Origin: Pseudomonas sp.
Lineage (GTDB): Bacteria > Pseudomonadota > Gammaproteobacteria > Pseudomonadales > Pseudomonadaceae
Assembly: GCF_017744435.1 (NCBI RefSeq)
Contig: NZ_JAGIBG010000004.1
Location: 126,327-190,326 of the forward strand
Direction: 5' to 3'
DNA: 64,000 nt
The notes below the pieces were generated by a model. That model saw only the letters and a list, made by a program, of their open reading frames with translations. It was not told the origin of the DNA and did not search any database. The position numbers were made by a program, and so were the translations under genes. Shown piece by piece: positions 56,626 to 64,000 of the stretch (its first letter is position 1; each line of letters starts with the position of its first letter).

Positions 56626-58004
56626 AGCACGCCAGCCTGTCACTGCGCCTGGGCCTGGGCATGACCCTGATGGGCGCCGCCCTGGTCTTGCTGCTCGCCT
56701 GCCTGGCGGTGTTCGCCCTCGACCACGAACTGGACAGCCGCGCCCGCAAGGACCTGGCGCGCAAGATGTTGCAGGTGGAGCATAACTTGCGGGTCGACCT
56801 GCGCAGCGAGGACCTTGGCAACCGCGCCCACCCGTTGCTCGACCTGGTCATGGGCCACGACAACCTGAGCCTGAGCGTACTGGCCCTTGAGGGCCGTCAC
56901 CCGCACCTGCTCAGTCTCGGCCCTGCGCTGGAGTCCCGGGTTGGCGAATTGCATACCGATTCACGGCTGAACTACCACGAATGGCGCGACAGCAGCGGCA
57001 ACCAGATCCTCACCGTGACCCGGCAGATGCGCCTGCGTGACGACACCCCGGTGCGGGTGATGATGTCGCTCAACCGCGCCGACGACCATGCCCTGCTTCA
57101 GGCCTATCTGCATTCGACCCTGCTGGCCTTGCCGGTGCTGTTGCTGCTGATCGGCGCTGGCGCCTGGTGGTTGATGCAACGAGGCCTGAGGCCACTGCGC
57201 CACTTCCGCCGCATCGCTGGGCAGGTCTCCACCCAGGACCTGCAACACCGCCTGCCCGCCACCGGGTTACCGCTGGAGCTGGCAGAACTGGCGCGCAGTA
57301 TCAATGTGATGCTCGACCGCCTGGATCAGGGTGTGCGCCAGCTGTCGCAGTTCTCCGACGACCTGGCCCACGAACTGCGTACCCCGTTGGGCAACCTGAT
57401 GGGCAAAGCCCAGGTCACCCTGGCCCGCGAGCGTGATAGCGCGAACTACCGGGAGGTGCTGGAAGACAGCATCGAGGAACTGACCCGGCTCAACCGCATC
57501 ATTAACGACATGCTGTTCCTCGCCCAGGTCAGCCAGCCCCAGGCGCAAGTGACGCTCAAGCCGCTGGCCTTGGCGGATGAAGCGGCGCAGGTAAGCGAGC
57601 TGTTTGCCTTCAGTGCCGAGCTGAAGGGTATCGAGCTGCCCTTGCAGGGCTGGGGGACAGCGCTGGCAGACCGCTTGATGTTCCAGCGGGCGCTGTCGAA
57701 TCTGTTGAGCAATGCGATTCGCCATGGGCCTGAAGGGCAAGCGGTGGAGCTGGGCATCGAGCGTCAGGGCAGCGAAGTGCTGATGTGGGTGGAGAACCAG
57801 GGGCCGGGGATTGCCGAAGAACATTGGCCTCAGTTGTTCGAGCGCTTTTACCGGGTGGGGTCGGGGCGTTCGCGGCTGGAGGGTGGGACAGGGCTGGGGC
57901 TGGCGATCGTGAAGTCGATCATGCAGTTGCATGGGGGTCGGGTCGAGGTGAACAGCACCCTTTCAGGGCCAACCCGGTTTACCTTGGTGTTTCGGGCTGA
58001 GTGA
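56622..58004 (+). CDS. Heavy-metal-type sensor histidine kinase (CzcS/CusS-like)
   Basis: Partner kinase of the upstream regulator, 460 residues. It has a first membrane helix ([23 protein letters not shown]), a periplasmic domain of about 130 residues, and a second helix ([23 protein letters not shown]). Then come HAMP, HisKA with H250 in [19 protein letters not shown], and HATPase ([19 protein letters not shown]). [13 protein letters not shown] is typical of metal sensors. The GTG at 56622 overlaps the regulator stop. Confidence 0.9.
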   Translation: MKHASLSLRLGLGMTLMGAALVLLLACLAVFALDHELDSRARKDLARKMLQVEHNLRVDLRSEDLGNRAHPLLDLVMGHDNLSLSVLALEGRHPHLLSLGPALESRVGELHTDSRLNYHEWRDSSGNQILTVTRQMRLRDDTPVRVMMSLNRADDHALLQAYLHSTLLALPVLLLLIGAGAWWLMQRGLRPLRHFRRIAGQVSTQDLQHRLPATGLPLELAELARSINVMLDRLDQGVRQLSQFSDDLAHELRTPLGNLMGKAQVTLARERDSANYREVLEDSIEELTRLNRIINDMLFLAQVSQPQAQVTLKPLALADEAAQVSELFAFSAELKGIELPLQGWGTALADRLMFQRALSNLLSNAIRHGPEGQAVELGIERQGSEVLMWVENQGPGIAEEHWPQLFERFYRVGSGRSRLEGGTGLGLAIVKSIMQLHGGRVEVNSTLSGPTRFTLVFRAE

Positions 58005-58010
58005 TGGATA

Positions 58011-58135
58011 CCTGTTCCGGCCTCTTCGCGGGTGAACCCGCTCCCACAAGGGTTGTAAAAACCTTGAGGCAGGCGCCGTACCTGTGGGAGCGGGTTTATC
58101 GAGGCGTCGAACCGCCGCGAAGAGGCCGGAGCAGG
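58011..58135. repeat. Inverted REP pair (REPIN)
   Basis: CCTGTTCCGGCCTCTTCGCG on the left and its near reverse complement GCGAAGAGGCCGGAGCAGG on the right. The right REP carries an insertion-like TTATCGAGGCGTCGAACCGC segment also seen in the element at 46,350. Confidence 0.9.
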
Positions 58136-58146
58136 CAATCAACGCA

Positions 58147-58887
58147 TCAGCGCGAAGCCGCGACGATCAACGCCTTCATCTCGGCCACAGCGGCCTTGAA
58201 GCCGACGAACAGCGCATGCGCCACCAGCGCATGGCCAATGTTCAGCTCATTGATCCCCTTGATCGCCGCCACCGCCTCGACGTTGTGATAGTGCAGTCCA
58301 TGCCCGGCATTGACGATCAGCCCCTGGCCCACGCCAAACGCCACGCCATCGACGATGCGCTGCAGTTCCTCGGCCACTTCGGTCGGTGTTTCGGCATCGG
58401 CATAACGCCCGGTGTGCAGCTCGACGGCGGGGGCACCGACACGGCGCGAAGCCTCGATCTGCCGCTCGTCAGGATCGATGAACAGCGACACTTCAGCACC
58501 GGTACGCGACAGGCGCTCGACCGCCGCCTTGATCCGTGCCTCCTGGCCGGCCACGTCCAGGCCACCTTCGGTGGTCAGCTCCTGGCGGGTTTCGGGAACC
58601 AGGCAGATATGCGCCGGGCGGATCTTTTCGGCAAAGGCCATCATCTCTTCGGTGATGCCCATTTCGAAGTTCATGCGCGTCTGCAGCACGTCCTTGAGCA
58701 CCACCACGTCGCGCTCCTGGATGTGCCGGCGGTCTTCACGCAGGTGCACGGTGATACCGTCGGCGCCCGCTTCCTCGGCATCCAGCGCAGCCTTGACCGG
58801 GTCAGGGTAGCGGGTGCCGCGGGCCTGGCGCAGGGTTGCCACGTGGTCGATGTTGACGCCGAGAAGCATGCGGTTGCTGTGAGTCAC
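58147..58887 (-). CDS. pdxJ: Pyridoxine 5'-phosphate synthase
   Basis: Condenses 1-deoxyxylulose 5-phosphate with 3-amino-2-oxopropyl phosphate to form pyridoxine 5'-phosphate. The 246-residue TIM barrel has the family motifs [37 protein letters not shown]-like [18 protein letters not shown] and [11 protein letters not shown] 58887 is chosen because AGGAGAG lies six bases upstream; a further in-frame start would add nine residues. Last gene of the lepA-lepB-rnc-era-recO-pdxJ cluster. Confidence 0.96.
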   Translation of the reverse strand: MTHSNRMLLGVNIDHVATLRQARGTRYPDPVKAALDAEEAGADGITVHLREDRRHIQERDVVVLKDVLQTRMNFEMGITEEMMAFAEKIRPAHICLVPETRQELTTEGGLDVAGQEARIKAAVERLSRTGAEVSLFIDPDERQIEASRRVGAPAVELHTGRYADAETPTEVAEELQRIVDGVAFGVGQGLIVNAGHGLHYHNVEAVAAIKGINELNIGHALVAHALFVGFKAAVAEMKALIVAASR

Positions 58888-58930
58888 GAAACGCTCTCCT
58901 GAAGTTTGAGCCACACAGCATACGACGTGC

Positions 58931-59614
58931 TCAGCGCTTGCGAAACAGTTCCCGGCTGACCAGCGGTTTTGGCCCCAGGTGAACCGCCAGTGCCTGGCGC
59001 ATCAGGCGCTTGGCCGCCAGCAAGGCGCCGGGGGCATCCCAGTCGGCCTGGGCCAGGGCCAACAGCTCTGTACCGTTGAACAGACCAGGTTGGGCCAGGT
59101 ACACACGTTCAAGGCCGGCATCGACCCGCAGGCGGTACAGGCCATCAGCTTCGATCGGGTCGTCGTTGACGTCGTGGCTGAGGGAAAAGGTATAGCCCAG
59201 GTCCTCCAGCAGCCGCCACTCGAAGGAACGCAGCAGTGGCTCCAGCGGCCTACCCTCGGCCAAGGCCTGCAGGGTGAGCGCGTAATGCTCGAACAATTCA
59301 GGCTGCGGCGCCTCGGCGGGCAGCAGGCGCATCAGCAGTTCATTGAGGTAGAGGCCGCTGAACAGCGCGTCGCCATGCAGCCACGCCGCAATACCCACAG
59401 TGTCCAGGCGCCTGACGTTCTTCAGCTCACCTTTGCCGAACAGCTCCACTTCCAGCGGTACGAACGGCCGCACCAGGCTGCCCCCCTTGCCGCGTGCGCG
59501 CCGCAGCACCGCACGCAGGCGGCCCTGGGGCGTGAAGAAGTCCACAAGAGCACTGGTTTCCTTGTAGGCGCGGCTGTGCAGGACGTAGGCCGGCTGGCCG
59601 ACTGGCTGTTCCAT
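58931..59614 (-). CDS. recO: DNA repair protein RecO
   Basis: Recombination mediator that helps RecR load RecA on SSB-coated DNA. The 227-residue protein has an N-terminal OB fold ([35 protein letters not shown]) and a helical C-terminal domain; the zinc-finger cysteines of some RecO are absent, as usual in gamma-proteobacteria. ATG 59614 is used; a GTG three codons upstream is possible. A repeat lies between it and era. Confidence 0.93.
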   Translation of the reverse strand: MEQPVGQPAYVLHSRAYKETSALVDFFTPQGRLRAVLRRARGKGGSLVRPFVPLEVELFGKGELKNVRRLDTVGIAAWLHGDALFSGLYLNELLMRLLPAEAPQPELFEHYALTLQALAEGRPLEPLLRSFEWRLLEDLGYTFSLSHDVNDDPIEADGLYRLRVDAGLERVYLAQPGLFNGTELLALAQADWDAPGALLAAKRLMRQALAVHLGPKPLVSRELFRKR

Positions 59615-59640
59615 AAAGATCACTCGTTACCTGCGCCCCG

Positions 59641-59784
59641 GTAATACTGCTAATTGGGGCTGCTGCGCAGCCCATCGCAGGCAAGCCAGCTCCCACACCG
59701 ACAGCATCGACTTCAAGTCATGTGCAGTACCTGTGGGAGCTGGCTTGCCTGCGATGGGCCGCAAAGCGGCCCCAACAGTAATAC
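59641..59784. repeat. Long inverted repeat, variant REP class, between era and recO
   Basis: GTAATACTG (left) and CAGTAATAC (right) bound an element with inner arms GCAGGCAAGCCAGCTCCCACA and its reverse complement, plus outer GGGGCTGC/GCGGCCCC. The core GCAGGCAAGCCAGC differs from the GCGGG...CCCGC core of the other REP pairs. Confidence 0.9.
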
Positions 59785-60687
59785 TTAGAGGTCGCCGTAC
59801 CCCAGCGAACGCAGGGCGCGCTCGTCGTCGGACCAGCCGCCTTTGACCTTGACCCAAAGGTTGAGCATGACCTTGGAGTCGAACAGCACTTCCATGTCCT
59901 TGCGCGCTTCAGAGCCAATGCGTTTGATGCGTTCGCCCTTGTCACCGATGATGATCTTCTTCTGGCCATCACGCTCGACCAGGATCAGTGCATGGATGTG
60001 CAGCACGTGGCCCTGCTGCTTGAACTCTTCGATTTCCACGGTGATCTGGTACGGCAGCTCGGCACCCAGCTGGCGCATGATCTTCTCGCGTACCAGTTCG
60101 GCAGCGAGGAAGCGGCTGCTGCGGTCGGTGATCTGGTCTTCCGGGAAGAAGTGATCATTTTCCGGCAGGTGCTTGGCGATCTGGGCTTCCAGCGCCTCCA
60201 GGTTGTGGCCCTGCTGCGCGGAAATCGGCATCACTTCGGCGTTCGGCAGTTGCTCCTGCAGCCACTGCAGGTGCGGGATCAACTCGGCCTTCTCTTCCAT
60301 GCGGTCGGTCTTGTTGACCGCAATGATCAGCGGGCCGGTCACGTACTGCACGCGCTCCAGCACCAGCTGGTCCTCGTCGGTCCACTTGGTGCGGTCGACC
60401 ACGAAGATCACCACGTCGACGTCCTTCAGGGCCGCCGAGGCGTTGCGGTTCATGTAGCGGTTCAAGGCCTTGTCGTTGGCCTTGTGCATGCCCGGGGTGT
60501 CGACGTAGATCGCCTGCACGTCACCCTCGGTCTTGATGCCGAGCATGTTGTGGCGGGTGGTCTGCGGCTTGCGCGAGGTGATCGCCAGCTTCTGGCCGAG
60601 GATGTGGTTGAGCAAGGTCGACTTGCCCACGTTCGGGCGGCCGACGATGGCCACGTAACCGCAGCGGGTCGGATTGTTATCAGTCAT
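59785..60687 (-). CDS. era: GTPase Era
   Basis: Essential GTPase that binds 16S rRNA near its 3' end during 30S maturation. The 300 residues hold the G1 motif G16-RPNVGKS, the G2/switch region [16 protein letters not shown] and a C-terminal KH domain ([19 protein letters not shown]). ATG 60687 has GGAGA seven bases upstream; the ATG at 60693 is too close to it. It overlaps the rnc stop by eight bases. Confidence 0.97.
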   Translation of the reverse strand: MTDNNPTRCGYVAIVGRPNVGKSTLLNHILGQKLAITSRKPQTTRHNMLGIKTEGDVQAIYVDTPGMHKANDKALNRYMNRNASAALKDVDVVIFVVDRTKWTDEDQLVLERVQYVTGPLIIAVNKTDRMEEKAELIPHLQWLQEQLPNAEVMPISAQQGHNLEALEAQIAKHLPENDHFFPEDQITDRSSRFLAAELVREKIMRQLGAELPYQITVEIEEFKQQGHVLHIHALILVERDGQKKIIIGDKGERIKRIGSEARKDMEVLFDSKVMLNLWVKVKGGWSDDERALRSLGYGDL

Positions 60688-61369
60688 TACCATTCTCCAC
60701 GCCCAGGGCGATCAATGCAGCAGCGGCGGCGACCTGCTCGGCGATACGCCGGCTGACGCCCTGGCCACGGCTCTTGTTGTTCAGCAGCACCACTTCGCAT
60801 TCGACGAAGAAGGTACGGCAGTGCGGTTCGCCCTGGATGTCGACCACCTCGTAACGCGGCAGCTCGCAGCTGCGCGATTGCAGGAACTCCTGCAGGCGGG
60901 TTTTCGGGTCCTTGTTGGTGTCGACCAGGGTCAGGCCTTCGAACTCGTCGGTCAGCCAGGCGAGGACACGCTCGCGCGCGGTCTGCATGTCCGCGTCCAG
61001 GTAGATGGCGCCGATCAGCGCTTCCAGCGCGTCGGCCAGGATCGACTCACGGCGGAAACCACCGCTCTTGAGCTCACCCGAGCCCAGGCGCAGGTAGTCG
61101 CCCAGGTCGAAACCACGGGCCAGGCGGGCCAGGGTCTCGCCCTTGACCAGGCGGGCACGCAGACGCGACAGCTGACCTTCGCGGGCCTGCGGGAAGCGCT
61201 CGAACAGCGCCTCGCCGGCGACGAAATTGAGGATGGCGTCACCGAGGAACTCCAGGCGCTCGTTGTTGCGCCCGGCATAGCTGCGGTGGGTCAAGGCCAG
61301 CAGCATCTGCTCCTGATCCTTGAAGGTGTAGCCGAGCTTGCGCTCGAGACGGGCAAGGGAAGCAGTCAT
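60680..61369 (-). CDS. rnc: Ribonuclease III
   Basis: Double-stranded-RNA endonuclease for rRNA processing and message decay. The 229-residue protein has the signature ERLEFLGDA at 37-45 with catalytic acids, the second acidic cluster [13 protein letters not shown], and a C-terminal dsRNA-binding domain ([22 protein letters not shown]). It overlaps era by eight bases and is preceded by a structured 161-base leader after lepB. Confidence 0.97.
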   Translation of the reverse strand: MTASLARLERKLGYTFKDQEQMLLALTHRSYAGRNNERLEFLGDAILNFVAGEALFERFPQAREGQLSRLRARLVKGETLARLARGFDLGDYLRLGSGELKSGGFRRESILADALEALIGAIYLDADMQTARERVLAWLTDEFEGLTLVDTNKDPKTRLQEFLQSRSCELPRYEVVDIQGEPHCRTFFVECEVVLLNNKSRGQGVSRRIAEQVAAAAALIALGVENGND

Positions 61370-61427
61370 GCAGCCACCCGTTGGTTGTTCAACGCGTTGT
61401 TCAAATCAACATCCTGAAAGACTGTTG

Positions 61428-61525
61428 GGCTGTGGTCCGTCGCGGTGAGCGGCGAATCTCTCGTTCCTTGAGAACACAGCCTATGTCAGAAATGCATTCG
61501 GCGCTGTCTGCAGGACAGCGCCGAA
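61428..61525 (-). other. Structured leader between lepB and rnc
   Basis: Two strong secondary structures: arms at 61428-61434 and 61475-61481 (GGCTGTG/CACAGCC) enclosing smaller hairpins, and a long perfect stem TTCGGCGCTGTC/GACAGCGCCGAA at 61497-61525. In E. coli, RNase III cleaves a hairpin in its own message leader; this could be the analogue. No terminator T run. Confidence 0.5.
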
Positions 61526-61530
61526 GGGTA

Positions 61531-62385
61531 TCAATGGATCAGGCCGACCCGCGACAGGTTGGGCAAGTGGCTGAGCTTGGGCTCTGGCCAGCTCATCCAT
61601 ACCGCGAAGGCCTTGCCGACGATGTTCCGGTCCGGAACCATGCCGTGCAGCTCTTTAGGGATTTTCGGGTCATCCCAGTAGCGGCTGTCGTTGGAGTTGT
61701 CGCGGTTGTCGCCCATCATGAAGTAATGGCCAGCCGGCACGGTCCATTGCTGGTCCGGCGGCATGCGATAACGGGTCATCTCCTTGCGGATCAGGTGCTC
61801 GGCTTCGCCGAGTTTTTCCTTGTACAACTCGGCGCTGCCCAAGGTACCTGGCTCGGCACCGACCAGCTGCTCGGCGATCGGCTGGCCGTTGACGAACAGC
61901 CGCTTGTCGCTGGTGTAGCTGATCTTGTCGCCCGGCAGGCCGACCACACGCTTGATGTAGTTGACGTTCGGGTCGCTCGGGTAGCGGAACACCATCACAT
62001 CGCCGCGTTGCGGGTCACCGACCTCGATGACCTTCTTGTCGATCACCGGCAGGCGGATGCCGTAGGAGAACTTGTTCACCAGGATGAAATCGCCCACTTC
62101 CAGGGTCGGTTTCATCGACCCCGAAGGGATCTGGAACGGCTCGACCAGGAACGAGCGCAGCACCAGCACGATGAACAGCACAGGGAAGAACGACTTGCCG
62201 TACTCCACCAGCAGCGGCTCTTTGCTCAGGCGCTCGACCACCGCCATTTCTGGCTGGGTGACGCTGCCCTGGTAGTTGGCGATCGCTGCCCGCCGGCGCG
62301 GAGCCAGGAACAGCAGATCGATCAAGCCCAGCAGACCGCAGACGAAGACGGCGATGACTAGCAACAGCGGGAAATTTAGCGACAT
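61531..62385 (-). CDS. lepB: Signal peptidase I
   Basis: Inner-membrane protease that removes Sec and Tat signal peptides. The 284 residues have two N-terminal membrane helices (residues 4-28 and about 66-80). The catalytic Ser-Lys dyad falls at S90 (PSGSMKPTL) and K145 (NYIKRVVGLPGD), the same numbers as in E. coli LepB. The GDNRDNSNDSRYW box is intact. It is six bases from lepA, hence co-transcribed. Confidence 0.97.
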   Translation of the reverse strand: MSLNFPLLLVIAVFVCGLLGLIDLLFLAPRRRAAIANYQGSVTQPEMAVVERLSKEPLLVEYGKSFFPVLFIVLVLRSFLVEPFQIPSGSMKPTLEVGDFILVNKFSYGIRLPVIDKKVIEVGDPQRGDVMVFRYPSDPNVNYIKRVVGLPGDKISYTSDKRLFVNGQPIAEQLVGAEPGTLGSAELYKEKLGEAEHLIRKEMTRYRMPPDQQWTVPAGHYFMMGDNRDNSNDSRYWDDPKIPKELHGMVPDRNIVGKAFAVWMSWPEPKLSHLPNLSRVGLIH

Positions 62386-62390
62386 AGGAC

Positions 62391-64000
62391 CTAGCTATCC
62401 AACCTGAGCACGGCGAGGAAGGCTTCCTGTGGAATCTCCACGTTGCCCACCTGTTTCATGCGTTTCTTACCGGCCTTCTGCTTCTCCAGCAGTTTCTTCT
62501 TACGGCTGACGTCACCACCGTAGCACTTGGCCAGTACGTTCTTTCTGAGCGCCTTGACGGTTGTCCGCGCGATGATCTGGCCGCCAATGGCTGCCTGGAT
62601 CGCCACGTCGAACATCTGCCGAGGGATCAGCTCCTTCATCTTCTCGGTCAACGCACGGCCTTTGTAGGCCGCGTTGTCGCGGTGCACGATCAATGCCAGG
62701 GCATCGACCTTGTCGCCGTTGATCAGTACGTCCAGCTTGACCAGGTTGGCCGACTGGTAGCGATCGAAATGATAGTCCAGCGAAGCATAGCCGCGGCTGG
62801 TCGACTTCAGGCGGTCGAAGAAGTCCAGGACCACTTCGTTCATCGGCATGTCATAGCGCACCTGCACCTGGCTGCCGAGGAACTGCATGTCACGCTGCAC
62901 GCCACGCTTCTCGATGCACAGGGTGATGACGTTGCCCAGGTGCTCCTGCGGCACCAGGATGGTCGCGGTGACGATCGGCTCGCGGAAGTCGGCCACGGCC
63001 GAGACATCCGGCAGCTTCGACGGGTTGTCGACGATGATGGTTTCGCCGGTTTTCAGTTCCAGCTCGTAGATCACGCTTGGCGCAGTGGTGATCAGGTCCA
63101 GGTCGTATTCGCGCTCCAGGCGCTCCTGGATGATCTCCATGTGCAGCATGCCGAGGAAGCCACAACGGAAGCCGAAGCCCAGAGCATCGGAGCTTTCCGG
63201 CATGTACTGCAGCGACGAATCGTTCAGGGTCAGCTTCTGCAGGGCGTCGCGGAAGTCCTCGAAGTCATCGGAACTGACCGGGAACAGGCCGGCGTAGACC
63301 TGTGGCTGAATCTTCTTGAAACCGGCCAGCACTTCGACTTCTGGCGTCGAGGACAGCGTCAGGGTGTCACCGACCGGGGCACCGTGAATGTCCTTGATGC
63401 TGGCAATGATGAAGCCCACTTCACCGGCCTTCAGGTCGGCGGTCTGGGTGTGTTTCGGGGTGAACACACCGACGCTGTCGACCAGGTGCACCTTGCCGGT
63501 GGACTTGACCAGGATCTTGTCGCCTTTCTTGACGCGGCCGTGGCGCACACGCACCAGCGAGACCACGCCCAGGTAGTTGTCGAACCAGGAGTCGATGATC
63601 AGCGCCTGCAGTGGCGCCTCGATATCGCCTTCCGGTGCGGGAATGGTCTGCACCAGGCGCTCGAGCACCTCGTCAACGCCCATGCCGCTCTTGGCGCTGC
63701 AGGCCACGGCGTCGGTGGCGTCGATGCCGATGATCTTCTCGATCTCGTCCTTCACGCGGTCCGGATCGGCCTGGGGCAGGTCCATCTTGTTCAGGACCGG
63801 CATGACTTCCAGGCCCTGCTCGATGGCGGTGTAGCAGTTGGCGACGGACTGGGCTTCGACACCCTGGCCGGCGTCCACCACCAGCAGCGCACCTTCACAG
63901 GCCGCCAGCGAACGCGAAACTTCGTAGGTGAAGTCGACGTGACCGGGGGTGTCAATGAAGTTCAGCTGGTAGACCTTGCCGTCTTGCGCCTTGTAGTTGA
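62391..64000 (-). CDS. lepA: Elongation factor 4 (LepA), N-terminus cut by the window edge
   Basis: Ribosome-associated GTPase that helps translation initiation and back-translocation. The visible 536 residues start within the G domain ([23 protein letters not shown], then [15 protein letters not shown] and NKMDLPQAD) and run through domains II-V to the LepA-specific C-terminal domain ([27 protein letters not shown]). The first 60 or so residues lie beyond 64,000. Confidence 0.97.
   Translation of the reverse strand, partial: NYKAQDGKVYQLNFIDTPGHVDFTYEVSRSLAACEGALLVVDAGQGVEAQSVANCYTAIEQGLEVMPVLNKMDLPQADPDRVKDEIEKIIGIDATDAVACSAKSGMGVDEVLERLVQTIPAPEGDIEAPLQALIIDSWFDNYLGVVSLVRVRHGRVKKGDKILVKSTGKVHLVDSVGVFTPKHTQTADLKAGEVGFIIASIKDIHGAPVGDTLTLSSTPEVEVLAGFKKIQPQVYAGLFPVSSDDFEDFRDALQKLTLNDSSLQYMPESSDALGFGFRCGFLGMLHMEIIQERLEREYDLDLITTAPSVIYELELKTGETIIVDNPSKLPDVSAVADFREPIVTATILVPQEHLGNVITLCIEKRGVQRDMQFLGSQVQVRYDMPMNEVVLDFFDRLKSTSRGYASLDYHFDRYQSANLVKLDVLINGDKVDALALIVHRDNAAYKGRALTEKMKELIPRQMFDVAIQAAIGGQIIARTTVKALRKNVLAKCYGGDVSRKKKLLEKQKAGKKRMKQVGNVEIPQEAFLAVLRLDS

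Noticed and set aside
61428..61481. Possible tRNA between lepB and rnc
   Set aside because: The branched fold lacks a seven-base-pair acceptor with CCA, a TTCGANTC loop and a recognisable anticodon arm.

Overview
The window looks like a chromosomal segment of a Pseudomonas species of the P. putida group. Coding density is high, third codon positions are GC-rich, and most intergenic gaps carry the inverted REP pairs typical of P. putida (stems containing GCGGG...CCCGCTCCCACA). Gene order matches the pseudomonad blocks motY-pyrC-rnt-prx-bfd-bfr-grxD, argF, glpFKRD, aatJQMP-aauSR, oprB-gcd-lon and lepA-lepB-rnc-era-recO-pdxJ. I see no tRNA, rRNA, CRISPR array, insertion sequence or prophage.

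Layout. 1-4,890: flagellar motor protein MotY (cut by the left edge), pyrimidine synthesis (pyrC), RNase T, then a redox/iron group: 2-Cys peroxiredoxin, Bfd ferredoxin behind a Fur box, bacterioferritin and a monothiol glutaredoxin. 4,982-10,008: a molybdopterin oxidoreductase, argF overlapped by an orphan ABC ATPase gene, and a YbaK deacylase. 10,311-15,424: the glycerol regulon glpF-glpK-glpR-glpD with candidate GlpR operators and a Crc/Hfq-type A-rich motif. 15,491-19,786: one large gene for an LRR/NEL-type E3 ubiquitin ligase toxin. 20,128-26,640: the acidic amino acid transporter aatJQMP and its two-component system aauSR, with two AauR boxes and a sigma54 promoter readable upstream.

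26,756-43,147: alpha/beta hydrolase divergent from metR, a NUDIX hydrolase, a full-length Lhr helicase, a membrane-anchored glutamate-synthase-like FMN protein, an OpgC acyltransferase, a ProY-like permease, an unusually large bifunctional penicillin-binding protein, and a PadR/siderophore-interacting reductase operon behind a Fur box. 43,268-50,440: a Pr6Pr membrane protein, a VF530 protein, a Zur-controlled ZnuD-like zinc receptor, OprB porin and membrane glucose dehydrogenase. 50,666-58,004: a Lon protease, a chagasin-type inhibitor lipoprotein, cmoA-cmoB (tRNA cmo5U34), a small exported protein and a heavy-metal-type two-component system. 58,147-64,000, all on the minus strand: lepA-lepB-rnc-era-recO-pdxJ, with lepA cut by the right edge.

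How the genes work together. Carbon entry is prominent: glycerol through GlpF/K/D, glucose through OprB and Gcd, and Asp/Glu through AatJQMP under AauRS. Metal homeostasis recurs: Fur boxes before bfd and padR-sip, a Zur box before the zinc receptor, and a heavy-metal-type sensor. Most of the window is core genome. The clearest accessory gene is the NEL toxin, and the other points of interest are regulatory or structural: operator architecture, structured leaders, REPIN-type repeats and a few atypical proteins.
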